DNA of 64,000 nt from the NCBI GenBank assembly GCA_004214155.1, contig SGYQ01000007.1, forward strand, positions 1-64,000. Direction: 5' to 3'. Positions 1 through 8,754 of this stretch are shown here, in pieces. This DNA is from Burkholderiaceae bacterium (lineage in GTDB: Bacteria > Pseudomonadota > Gammaproteobacteria > Burkholderiales > Burkholderiaceae_A). Both the position numbers and the translations under genes were made by a program. Numbering within the stretch: position 1 is the stretch's first letter; the number at the start of each line of letters is the position of its first letter. The notes beneath the pieces are model-generated. The model was not told the DNA's origin. It saw only the letters and a program-made list of their open reading frames with translations, and searched no databases.

Positions 1-797
1 TTGTACTCGTATTCAAGATCTTTCAATTTAGTCGTATCTGCATCAAGCGTAGCTCTCAATGTTAGAACTTTACTCTTTATATCCTCTTCTTTACAATTCA
101 GGATTTCACACTCTACCTCAAGTTTTTTCCGAACTTTTTCTTGATACTTTGCTGCAGATTCGGCCTGTGCAGTAAGACCTTCAATTTGTTGGTCCAGTTC
201 TTGAATAAGATCATCAACCCGTAAAAGGTTTGCCTTACTATCTCTGAGGCGAATTTCCGTCTCTCTCCTACGTGTTCGATACTTTGAAACTCCGGCAGCC
301 TCTTCAACAAAAAATCTTAATTCCTCGGGTCGTGCCTCAATTATATTTTTTATAGAGCCTTGTCCAACAATGGCATAGGCCCTTGGGCCAAGACCTGTTC
401 CCGCAAATAAATCCTGAACATCCCTTTTTCTAACAGGTTGACCATTTATGGAAAGATTAGAAGACCCATCCGAAGTTATAGCTCGTTGCACAGAGATCTC
501 ACTAAAACCACCCCACATCCCCTTTAATGCACCATCCGAATTGTCAAATATTAATTCAACACTGGCTCGTCCAGCCGCTGCTCGCGACCCCGACCCATTG
601 AAAATAATGTCTTTTGATTGCCCGCTTCTCAATTCAGAGACTCTGGATTCTCCTAACACCCATTTAACCGCATCAACAACGTTAGACTTTCCACAACCAT
701 TAGGCCCAACAATTCCTGTCAAGCCTGTCGACAATTTTATCTCCGCAGAATCTACGAAAGATTTAAATCCAGAGAGTCTAATTTTTGTTAATAACAC
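1..797 (-). CDS. smc: Chromosome segregation protein SMC, N-terminal part (runs off the window)
   Basis: Minus-strand frame from GTG at 797 reads VLLTKIRLSGFKSFVDSAEIKLSTGLTGIVGPNGCGKSNVVDAVKWVLGES..., then coiled coil; Walker A GPNGCGKSN; open to window edge. Confidence 0.9.
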   Translation of the reverse strand, partial: MLLTKIRLSGFKSFVDSAEIKLSTGLTGIVGPNGCGKSNVVDAVKWVLGESRVSELRSGQSKDIIFNGSGSRAAAGRASVELIFDNSDGALKGMWGGFSEISVQRAITSDGSSNLSINGQPVRKRDVQDLFAGTGLGPRAYAIVGQGSIKNIIEARPEELRFFVEEAAGVSKYRTRRRETEIRLRDSKANLLRVDDLIQELDQQIEGLTAQAESAAKYQEKVRKKLEVECEILNCKEEDIKSKVLTLRATLDADTTKLKDLEYEY

Positions 798-903
798 GAG
801 TTTTTTTATAACTTAAGTAAAAACAGCCGAAAGGAGTGGAATCTGTATTATATTAACCGTAGTGTAACTAATTAGAAATATCCTGTCAGCGGAAAACCAT
901 TTT

Positions 904-1290
904 ATGGCCCTAAAAAAAGAAAAAAATCTTCAAACATTTCCCAACCCAAACTTAACAAGCAATTACACTGTCAAATTTGAGATCCCGGAATTTACTTGTA
1001 TTTGCCCATTAACTTCTCAACCAGATTTTGCTGTGATTCAGATAGAATATGTGCCTGACCTGGTTAACGTGGAATTGAAATCCCTGAAAAGCTATTTCTG
1101 GGCATATAGAGATGAAGCAGGGTTCCACGAATCTGTAACAAATAGAATCATGGATGATTTAGTTGTTCTTTTGAGCCCGCGTTATTTAAAAATTATTGCG
1201 AAATGGAATGTTCGCGGAGGAATTTACACCACTGTTGAAATTGAAAAATTCAACAATAAGACAAAGGAAAACAATACAAATGAATCTTGA
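904..1290 (+). CDS. queF: NADPH-dependent 7-cyano-7-deazaguanine reductase (short QueF)
   Basis: ORF contains [14 protein letters not shown] and [17 protein letters not shown], QueF signature segments. Confidence 0.9.
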   Translation: MALKKEKNLQTFPNPNLTSNYTVKFEIPEFTCICPLTSQPDFAVIQIEYVPDLVNVELKSLKSYFWAYRDEAGFHESVTNRIMDDLVVLLSPRYLKIIAKWNVRGGIYTTVEIEKFNNKTKENNTNES

Positions 1291-2089
1291 TTTACAAACT
1301 AAAATTGAATATCTTTGGGATAATCAGACTGAACTGGCGAACAAAGAGTCGCAAAAAATCGTTAGGAGTGTTTTGGAGCTGCTTGATAATGGCACAGTTC
1401 GAGTTGCCGAGCCCCAAAATGGGTCCTGGAAGGTAAATGACTGGCTTAAAAAAACAGTTTTGATGAGTTTTAAAATATCAAATAACACTCACGTAAGAGC
1501 CGGTGATTTAAATTTCTATGACAAAGTACAAAGCAAGTTTGCTGGATACAATTCTGAAAATTTTAAAAACTTGAAAACAAGAGTGGTGCCAATAGCTTCG
1601 GTCCGTTTTGGTAGCTTCATAGGGGAAAATACGGTTTTAATGCCTTCGTTTGTAAATATTGGAGCCTATGTGGGCAATGGAACAATGGTAGATACATGGG
1701 CTACTGTTGGTTCTTGTGCTCAAATTGGTGAAAATGTTCACTTATCGGGCGGTGTTGGAATTGGAGGTGTATTAGAACCTCTTCAAGCTGCACCAACGAT
1801 TATCGAAGATAATTGTTTCATAGGAGCACGAAGTGAGGTTGTTGAGGGCGTTGTAGTTAAAAAAAACTCGGTCATATCTATGGGAGTTTTTATCGGAAAA
1901 TCGACAAAAATTCTCGACCGGGAAACAGGGGATATACTTTACGGCACTATCCCAGAGGGTAGCGTCGTGGTCTCAGGCTCCTTACCCGGAAAAGGCGGCG
2001 TACATCTCTATTGCGCAGTAATAGTGAAAAAAGTCGATGAGAGAACGAGAAAAAAGACAGCTATTAACGATTTATTAAGAGAGGAATGA
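1280..2089 (+). CDS. dapD: 2,3,4,5-tetrahydropyridine-2,6-dicarboxylate N-succinyltransferase
   Basis: Start trimmed to [15 protein letters not shown]; left-handed beta-helix hexapeptide repeats; [28 protein letters not shown]. Confidence 0.92.
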   Translation: MNLDLQTKIEYLWDNQTELANKESQKIVRSVLELLDNGTVRVAEPQNGSWKVNDWLKKTVLMSFKISNNTHVRAGDLNFYDKVQSKFAGYNSENFKNLKTRVVPIASVRFGSFIGENTVLMPSFVNIGAYVGNGTMVDTWATVGSCAQIGENVHLSGGVGIGGVLEPLQAAPTIIEDNCFIGARSEVVEGVVVKKNSVISMGVFIGKSTKILDRETGDILYGTIPEGSVVVSGSLPGKGGVHLYCAVIVKKVDERTRKKTAINDLLREE

Positions 2090-2094
2090 GTTTT

Positions 2095-2556
2095 TTATTG
2101 AATGCTCTTCGGCTTTTTCTTCACGACGCCAACTGGTATTGAAAAGATATCTATTCCCTCGTCTCTAAGCTCTTTTGATTCCTCGGTTGTGACAGTCCCA
2201 TAAATGGATCGTTCTTCAGCTTCTTTCCTATGAATTTTTCTTGCCTCTTTTGCAAACCGGCTGCCAACATTTTCAGCATTTTCCAAAATGTGTTTCGCAA
2301 CTTCTAAAAGTTTTCTGTTAACCTCGCTTTGAAGAACACTGTTTTTGGCTGTATCAGAAGATCCCTTCAATCCAGAAGAAGTAGAAGTCTTTTGTGCTTG
2401 AATATGCGCTGCAGATGGTAGTCGGGTAACAACATTGTCGTCACATACTGGACATGACAAAATACCCTTATCACTTTGAACCAAAAACTCGTCATTCGAA
2501 CGAAACCAACCTTCGAAAGAGTGACCATACTGACATTTTAGATTATAAACTTTCAT
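2095..2556 (-). CDS. DUF1178 family protein
   Basis: MKVYNLKCQYGHSFEGWFRSNDEF...CPVCDDNVVTRLPSAAHI; start trimmed to MKVYNL. Confidence 0.8.
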   Translation of the reverse strand: MKVYNLKCQYGHSFEGWFRSNDEFLVQSDKGILSCPVCDDNVVTRLPSAAHIQAQKTSTSSGLKGSSDTAKNSVLQSEVNRKLLEVAKHILENAENVGSRFAKEARKIHRKEAEERSIYGTVTTEESKELRDEGIDIFSIPVGVVKKKPKSIQ

Positions 2557-2557
2557 T

Positions 2558-3643
2558 ATGACGATACTGTACCAACTTTTACACTCTAAAGCCACGGATA
2601 TTTACTCAGTTATAGAAAAGCCTGATCGATTTTCAGAAATTGTTGACGTAAGATCTCCTAGCGAATTTCAGGATGATCATATTCCAGGTGCGATTAATTT
2701 ACCTGTGCTTTCAGATGAAGAGCGCAACCTAGTTGGTACACTTTACAAACAAGACTCATTTGAAGGGAAAAAATTAGGTGCTGAATTAATATGCAAAAAC
2801 ATATCCAAAATGTTTGAGAGCGTACTCAAATACAAAAATAAGGATTGGCAGCCCTTGATATATTGCCAACGGGGAGGTGAAAGAAGTAAGTCACTAGCAA
2901 CAATTTTACTTAGAACAGGTTTCAAGACTAATATATTGAGTGGAGGATACAAGTCTTACCGACGATACGTGATAAACGAATTGGAAAAGTTAGGGAACAA
3001 AATTGAGTTTCAAGTTATATGCGGGTTGACCGGTTCCGGAAAAACAAAACTACTAACTGAACTACGTAAGCATGGATTACAAACGTTAGATTTAGAAGAT
3101 ATAGCGAAGCACTATGGCTCACTTTTAGGTCAATACCCATCAGTTATTCAACCAAGTCAAAAACAATTTGAGTCTAACTTGTTAATTACTATGTTAAGAC
3201 TCAATGCTGAACAACATGTTTTCGTAGAATCCGAAAGCAGAAAAATTGGAAACAGACAAATTCCTACGGCAATTATCAAAAAAATGCGGGGCTCGAAATG
3301 TTTGTGGATACAGATGACGATAGAAGAAAGAATAAATTTTCTCCTAAAAGAGTATGCTCACTTCGTAAAAAACCCGGAAAGATTTTTAAACATTATTGCA
3401 AAATTTGAAAATTATTTGGACAAAGATAAGTTTAATCAATTAGTCGAAATGTATAAAAAAAGATATTGGAAAGACTTTGTAAGAATGCTTTTACGAGAAC
3501 ACTATGACCCTTCTTATCTGAGGTCGATACGTAAAAATTTCACCAAAATCAAAGAAGCTAAAATATTAAAATCAGAGGATAACTCACAAAATCCAGAACT
3601 TCACTGTGCAATGGCTGAGTCTGTAAGTAAAACTTTTAAGTAA
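2558..3643 (+). CDS. mnmH: tRNA 2-selenouridine synthase (rhodanese + P-loop)
   Basis: Rhodanese VDVRSPSEFQDDHIPGAINLPVL, catalytic YCQRGGERS, P-loop GLTGSGKT. Confidence 0.9.
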   Translation: MTILYQLLHSKATDIYSVIEKPDRFSEIVDVRSPSEFQDDHIPGAINLPVLSDEERNLVGTLYKQDSFEGKKLGAELICKNISKMFESVLKYKNKDWQPLIYCQRGGERSKSLATILLRTGFKTNILSGGYKSYRRYVINELEKLGNKIEFQVICGLTGSGKTKLLTELRKHGLQTLDLEDIAKHYGSLLGQYPSVIQPSQKQFESNLLITMLRLNAEQHVFVESESRKIGNRQIPTAIIKKMRGSKCLWIQMTIEERINFLLKEYAHFVKNPERFLNIIAKFENYLDKDKFNQLVEMYKKRYWKDFVRMLLREHYDPSYLRSIRKNFTKIKEAKILKSEDNSQNPELHCAMAESVSKTFK

Positions 3644-5088
3644 CGATCAACCTTCATCTGCTCTTCATAATCACGAAGCCAGGCCTTGACGACAAGATCA
3701 GTCTCCGCACTATTAAATATTCCAAATATATTCTCAAGTGATTCAACTACTCTTTTACTGGAAGCTTCTTCAAGTTCCGAGGACAGAAAAAAAACTAAGG
3801 CAGCACCGCTCGGGCCCAAACTTAGAACAGTTCCTTGATTTATTTCCAATTCATGTGAAAACAGTTCTCCCTTAAATTGTCTCAGAAGCTGAGAATACTG
3901 GTCACTATTTTGATCTTGATTGCTACGAAAAGGTAACACCACCTTTCGTAAAGATTTTTTCAATTTGCTATCCGCATTAACTTCTTCGAAAAAAGTATCT
4001 GCCTCCTCTTTAGCCACCTTATTCATTTTTTGCAACAAAATTTCAGACTTAATTTGATCTTTGACCACGTCAAATTGCATAGGAACCGCTTCATGTTGTT
4101 TCACTAAGTTTGCAGCGATGTGAAGCCCCTTTGCTACTTGAATCAGCTCCGTATTATAGTTTTCTATCAAAAAATCGTCAGAAAATAATTCAGACCTGAA
4201 TTTTGCATCGTTAAGAGCTCGCAAAGCATTATTATTAAGTTTTCCACCTCCTATAGCAGGTGCGTTTAAATCTAACCTAGTAATTCTTTGAACCTTCAAA
4301 TTAAACTTCTCGGCGACAGGATCTAAACTGGAGTTCTCCTCATAAAGCAGGTTCCCTATTTCATCGACCCCATCATCTCCTTCTAAAACTATAAAATCTA
4401 TATCGTACGTGGCAGGTATCACAAACCTTGATCCGTTATCATCAAAGAAATTCTTTACTTCCGTGTCCATAACCTTTACTTTATTTTTATATGATAAAGG
4501 TGAAAAAAGCTTCACACCGAAGGTTCTTTTTTCATTTTCTGCTCGGGCTAATTTCCTGACAATAGTTCTGGGAACAAAATTTGAAGCATTTAAAATCTCA
4601 GGAATCAAAGCTAAAGATAAGTCTGCTTTAAGGCGATTTTCAAAGTCAACCGTAGACATTCCCTGGCGACCTAATACTTTCTTTGCTTGATCTAAATTAA
4701 AAACACCTTTCTCATCATGAAACTCAGGTATTCCTAAAATTATAGTTTTTACATCACTATCCGAAACCCCTATTCTGGATGTTGAAACAACCTTCTGCAG
4801 AATAAATTGGTTAATCATATTATCAAGAGTTGCTCTCTTTACCTCATCCGAGTTCAACATCTCATCAGGTATATTATTTCCAACCCTGTTTTTAAAGTTT
4901 GTAACGAATTCCTGATGAACATTCTCCCAATTTCGTTTATATATATCGACCCCATCAACACTCGCAACAACTGGTTCCCTGTTAGGACTGAACTGATCCC
5001 AAGCACCAACAACTATAAAAGGCGGTATTACCAGCGCCAACAAAACAAATAAAAGAACCTTCTTTTTTTCTCTGATAATTTCAAACAT
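3601..5088 (-). CDS. ppiD: SurA_N/PpiD-like peptidyl-prolyl isomerase, membrane anchored
   Basis: MFEIIREKKKVLLFVLLALVIPPFIVVGAWDQFSPN N-terminal anchor; SurA_N-type helical region; overall PpiD-like layout. Confidence 0.7.
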   Translation of the reverse strand: MFEIIREKKKVLLFVLLALVIPPFIVVGAWDQFSPNREPVVASVDGVDIYKRNWENVHQEFVTNFKNRVGNNIPDEMLNSDEVKRATLDNMINQFILQKVVSTSRIGVSDSDVKTIILGIPEFHDEKGVFNLDQAKKVLGRQGMSTVDFENRLKADLSLALIPEILNASNFVPRTIVRKLARAENEKRTFGVKLFSPLSYKNKVKVMDTEVKNFFDDNGSRFVIPATYDIDFIVLEGDDGVDEIGNLLYEENSSLDPVAEKFNLKVQRITRLDLNAPAIGGGKLNNNALRALNDAKFRSELFSDDFLIENYNTELIQVAKGLHIAANLVKQHEAVPMQFDVVKDQIKSEILLQKMNKVAKEEADTFFEEVNADSKLKKSLRKVVLPFRSNQDQNSDQYSQLLRQFKGELFSHELEINQGTVLSLGPSGAALVFFLSSELEEASSKRVVESLENIFGIFNSAETDLVVKAWLRDYEEQMKVDRYLKVLLTDSAIAQ

Positions 5089-5557
5089 AGAGTACTCTCA
5101 AAATAAGTGCGGTTTCGGAAATAAGGATTAGAAATTAAGTCTGTACACAGTTCAGCAAATAGTATTAATTTTAAACCGTATTTTTTTCTGTGTAACTAAT
5201 TAACCCACTTTTTGTGCAGTTAGCTAAAAAAGTCTGCTTTGCTTTGCTAACAAAAGCCTAGTAACTGCATCCAATTGAGTGCAGCGTTTATATTTGGGAC
5301 GTATGGAAACCCCTAGCATCATTCCATTGGGTTGCATAATCAGCGACATCATAACAAGTACCCGCGAACTCAAATATATCCTCAGCTCCGTTGCAATACA
5401 AGCCATGTAAGCACTTAAAGTAATTTATTTATAAAATATTTACGCACTTGCTTTAACCGCAACTTAGAAAAACTTAATGCAAACAATAGACTTTCACAAA
5501 TTTTTTCTTAAAAAATAGAAATAACGCTTGGAACTGAAGGTTAGATAAATTTTTAAT

Positions 5558-6190
5558 TTAATGTAACTTTGCCAGCCCCAAATAGTTATATCCTGCAAAT
5601 TTCGGAACACCTTCAACATACCCCTGGGACAGTTGATCAATTTGGAACCCAGACTGAGAAATAATTGAAGGAATATCACGGGTCAATTGACATCCTCCAG
5701 CTATTTTTTTCCAATAAGGATTAATCATCTTTTGTAATTTCGCATCTTTATCGTTGATAGCAATTCCATGTTCGCAAAATAATAAATTGCCGTCTTTTTT
5801 CAAAACCCTCCTAATCTCAATATTAGCTTTAATAGGTTCAAGAATAGTACACATTGTGTAAGTAATTAAAACATTATCGACTGAGTCGTCAGGTAAGGGA
5901 ATATCCTCAGCGAAGCAGTTTAAAATATCTAGCGAAAAGCTAGTGTTTTTAATATTCCGTTTTGCGAGCTGCAATAGTTTTTTCGAGGGCTCAAGCGCCC
6001 ACAAATGATGGACTTTATCCTGGTTATAAAATGGTAAATTTAGACCCGAGCCAAAACCAATTTCAAGAACAGTGCCGCTAACTTTTGGCACTATAATTGA
6101 TCGCTGTACATCGAAGGCTTTATTATTACACGCGCAGTCGAGTAAGTGAGGTAAAACATTCTCATCATAAAATTTTTTTACGATTTCCAT
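5558..6190 (-). CDS. Class I SAM-dependent methyltransferase
   Basis: Motif I VLEIGFGSGLNLPFY, motif DSVDNVLITYTMCTI. Confidence 0.8.
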   Translation of the reverse strand: MEIVKKFYDENVLPHLLDCACNNKAFDVQRSIIVPKVSGTVLEIGFGSGLNLPFYNQDKVHHLWALEPSKKLLQLAKRNIKNTSFSLDILNCFAEDIPLPDDSVDNVLITYTMCTILEPIKANIEIRRVLKKDGNLLFCEHGIAINDKDAKLQKMINPYWKKIAGGCQLTRDIPSIISQSGFQIDQLSQGYVEGVPKFAGYNYLGLAKLH

Positions 6191-6245
6191 TTAATTTTAG
6201 TAAAATTTTGGGTTTGTGCTTTCCAGAATAGATACATTAGCCTTA

Positions 6246-6788
6246 TTAAATTGCTTTAATTATCGCTTCTTCCAATTTTTCCTTTGACGTTTCCCCCAAA
6301 AACTTTGCAATAAAATTATTGTCGGCATCAATAACAACCATATATGGAAGTCCTTTGCGCAAATTCCCCATTTGTTTTGAAAGATCGATGGCATCGTTGC
6401 CGCCGATGAGTATTTCGAATGTAATTCCGTTTTTTTTGACAAAATCTCTCACCTTGTCCGTGTTATCTACAGCGATACCAAGAAATGACACATTTTTATC
6501 CCTATATTGCTCCTCCAATTCTTTCAACATAGTTGTTTCTCTCACGCAAGATGCGCACCACGTGGCCCAAAAGTAGGCGATCATAACCTTACCCTCATAC
6601 TTTCTTAACGGCTGCATAGACCTATCAAATGCCTTGAAACTAGAATTAAAAAAGGCATCAACTTTTTTTCTATCAGCGACAATACGCTCCGAGTCTCTAT
6701 TATTGTTTATCGATCCATCTTCCACGCAACCAAATAGAAACACAGAAATGATGATCATATTGAACTTTAGAAGAATGTTACTCATCAT
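6246..6788 (-). CDS. TlpA-like thioredoxin-fold lipoprotein
   Basis: Lipobox-like LFGC; AYFWATWCASCVRE (CxxC); thioredoxin fold. Confidence 0.8.
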   Translation of the reverse strand: MMSNILLKFNMIIISVFLFGCVEDGSINNNRDSERIVADRKKVDAFFNSSFKAFDRSMQPLRKYEGKVMIAYFWATWCASCVRETTMLKELEEQYRDKNVSFLGIAVDNTDKVRDFVKKNGITFEILIGGNDAIDLSKQMGNLRKGLPYMVVIDADNNFIAKFLGETSKEKLEEAIIKAI

Positions 6789-6794
6789 ATACCC

Positions 6795-7256
6795 ATGGTT
6801 TTTGTAAAAATGTTTGCTACTTTATTTATAGTCTCTCCGACCGTTTTGGCCGAAGAAAAATCCCGGTTTCTTTTAAAAGATACTGAAATTTCTGTTGTTA
6901 AAGAAGGTAAAAAGGTTTACGGGACATATTGTGCCGCATGCCATGGTAAAAATCTAGAAGGTCAGCCTAATTGGGAGACATTTGGAGCGGACGGTCGTCT
7001 TCCTGCGCCACCCCACGATGAAAATGGGCACACCTGGCACCATCCTGACTCATATTTAGTTGATGTTGTATTGAACGGTTTCACGCCAGGAAAAAATAAA
7101 CCATTAGAATATGAAAGTAATATGCCTGCGTTTAAAAATATTCTAGACATAGACCAGATCATTTCGGCATTGAGCTACATCAAAAGCACGTGGTCCATTG
7201 ACTATCGAGAGTGGCAGGAAAATGCGACAAGAAATGACATGTCTACAGGCCAGTAG
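6795..7256 (+). CDS. Periplasmic c-type cytochrome
   Basis: Signal peptide; CAACHG haem motif; distal Met in NMPAFKNIL. Confidence 0.8.
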   Translation: MVFVKMFATLFIVSPTVLAEEKSRFLLKDTEISVVKEGKKVYGTYCAACHGKNLEGQPNWETFGADGRLPAPPHDENGHTWHHPDSYLVDVVLNGFTPGKNKPLEYESNMPAFKNILDIDQIISALSYIKSTWSIDYREWQENATRNDMSTGQ

Positions 7257-8643
7257 ATTTCAATTCAATGAAAGATTTTGCAAATTCTTCTTCATCCATA
7301 AGACATCGTAAATCTAAAAATAATGAGTCTTCCTTAATTCTGCCAATGATCGGAATGCTAAGTTTTCTAAAACTTCGCTCCAGTTTTGTAATTTGACTAC
7401 TTCTTTTACTTTTTTTGCTGTTGCTGCTAATTTTATATCCAAAACTAGGTAATTTATCTTCTGGTAGAGAACCGCTACCTACTTGTCCTTTCATATTAAC
7501 CATCTCTACTCTGAATTCCGGTTCCAACGCATTTTGGACCAAAAAGCAATTGCTTTCTGTCTGAGCTTTTATAAAGTCAACGCTTTTGGTTAATAGCCGC
7601 ATTGTAGTTAATTCTGTGGTCAAAGTTTCTTCTTTTAAATACATTCTCAGAACAGAATCTAACGCACACAAAGTGAGCTTACCCACGCGCAGGCATCTTC
7701 TCAAAGGATTTCTTTTTATTCTTTTAATTAATTCTTTATTGCCTGCAATTATCCCCGCCTGCGGTCCACCAAGCAGCTTGTCGCAACTAAAAAGAACGAG
7801 ATCAGTTCCTTTTATCAGAGAGCTTTGAATTGTCGGCTCCCGAGGAAGGCCAAACTTCTCCATTTCTAATAAAGTACCGCTACCTAAATCCTCGATGAAA
7901 GGAATTTTTCTTTTTTTACACAGGTCAGCTAGAGTCTCCTGATCTACGGAGGCAGTGAAACCCGTGATTTTGAAATTACTCCAGTGAACTCTCATGACCA
8001 TAGCCGTTTTCTCGGTTATTGCATCTTCAAAATCTTCCAAATGCGTCCTATTAGTAGTGCCGACTTCCACTAGTCGACAACCGGCTTTTCGCATAATATC
8101 AGGTATTCTAAAAGACCCTCCAATTTCAACTAATTCTGATCTGGAAACTATGACTTCCCTTTTTTGAGCAAGACTATTTAATGTAAGAAATACCGCTGCC
8201 GCGTTATTATTAACTATCGTGGCATCCTCAGCGTTAGTAAGTTCCTTTATTAGGCCAACGATATGATCATCTCTATCTCCGCGTTTTCCTTTAGAAATAT
8301 CATATTCAAGGGTCACAGGATTCGCATACTTATCTGCCACCTCCTCTATAGTTTTGCTTGGCAGCAGTGCTCTTCCCAAGTTAGTGTGTAGTACTGTTCC
8401 CGTAAGGTTGATAACTTTTTTCAGGGAGGGTTGACTAGATTCCTCCAACGCTTCTTCACATTTTTTCAAAATTAATTCTGCAGTAACGGATCTTATTTCG
8501 CCCGAAACTATCTTTTTCCGAAACTCAGCAGTTGTCCTGCGCAGGGTCTTGACGACGCTTTTCCTACCGTAGTTGAAGGCTAGCCCTTTACCATCTTCGA
8601 GGGATAGCATGAAATCGATACTCGGAATTAAATTGGCGTTCAT
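7243..8643 (-). CDS. selA: L-seryl-tRNA(Sec) selenium transferase
   Basis: NLTGTVLHTNLGRALLP; GTDLVLFSCDKLLGGPQAGIIAGNKELI PLP-lysine region; adjacent to selC and selB. Confidence 0.95.
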   Translation of the reverse strand: MNANLIPSIDFMLSLEDGKGLAFNYGRKSVVKTLRRTTAEFRKKIVSGEIRSVTAELILKKCEEALEESSQPSLKKVINLTGTVLHTNLGRALLPSKTIEEVADKYANPVTLEYDISKGKRGDRDDHIVGLIKELTNAEDATIVNNNAAAVFLTLNSLAQKREVIVSRSELVEIGGSFRIPDIMRKAGCRLVEVGTTNRTHLEDFEDAITEKTAMVMRVHWSNFKITGFTASVDQETLADLCKKRKIPFIEDLGSGTLLEMEKFGLPREPTIQSSLIKGTDLVLFSCDKLLGGPQAGIIAGNKELIKRIKRNPLRRCLRVGKLTLCALDSVLRMYLKEETLTTELTTMRLLTKSVDFIKAQTESNCFLVQNALEPEFRVEMVNMKGQVGSGSLPEDKLPSFGYKISSNSKKSKRSSQITKLERSFRKLSIPIIGRIKEDSLFLDLRCLMDEEEFAKSFIELKSTGL

Positions 8644-8652
8644 AAGAAATTT

Positions 8653-8749
8653 TGGCGGAAGAGAATAGGAGTCGAACCTACCGAGAATGACCTAACCACC
8701 CTCCCTGGATTTGAAGTCCAGACGCCCCACCGGGAAACGTTTCTCTTCC
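8653..8749 (-). tRNA. selC: tRNA-Sec (anticodon UCA)
   Basis: Reverse complement GGAAGAGAAACGTTTCCCGGTGGGGCGTCTGGACTTCAAATCCAGGGAGGGTGGTTAGGTCATTCTCGGTAGGTTCGACTCCTATTCTCTTCCGCCA; 8-bp acceptor, long variable arm, CUUCAAA anticodon loop, encoded CCA. Confidence 0.96.
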
Positions 8750-8754
8750 TTAGA

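Noticed and set aside
448-816. Plus-strand 122-aa ORF
   Set aside because: Antisense to the clear SMC N-terminus.
862-5202. 13-mer GTGTAACTAATTA at 862-874 and 5190-5202 in two intergenic regions
   Set aside because: In an AT-rich 64 kb window such 13-mer coincidences are expected by chance; no further shared structure.
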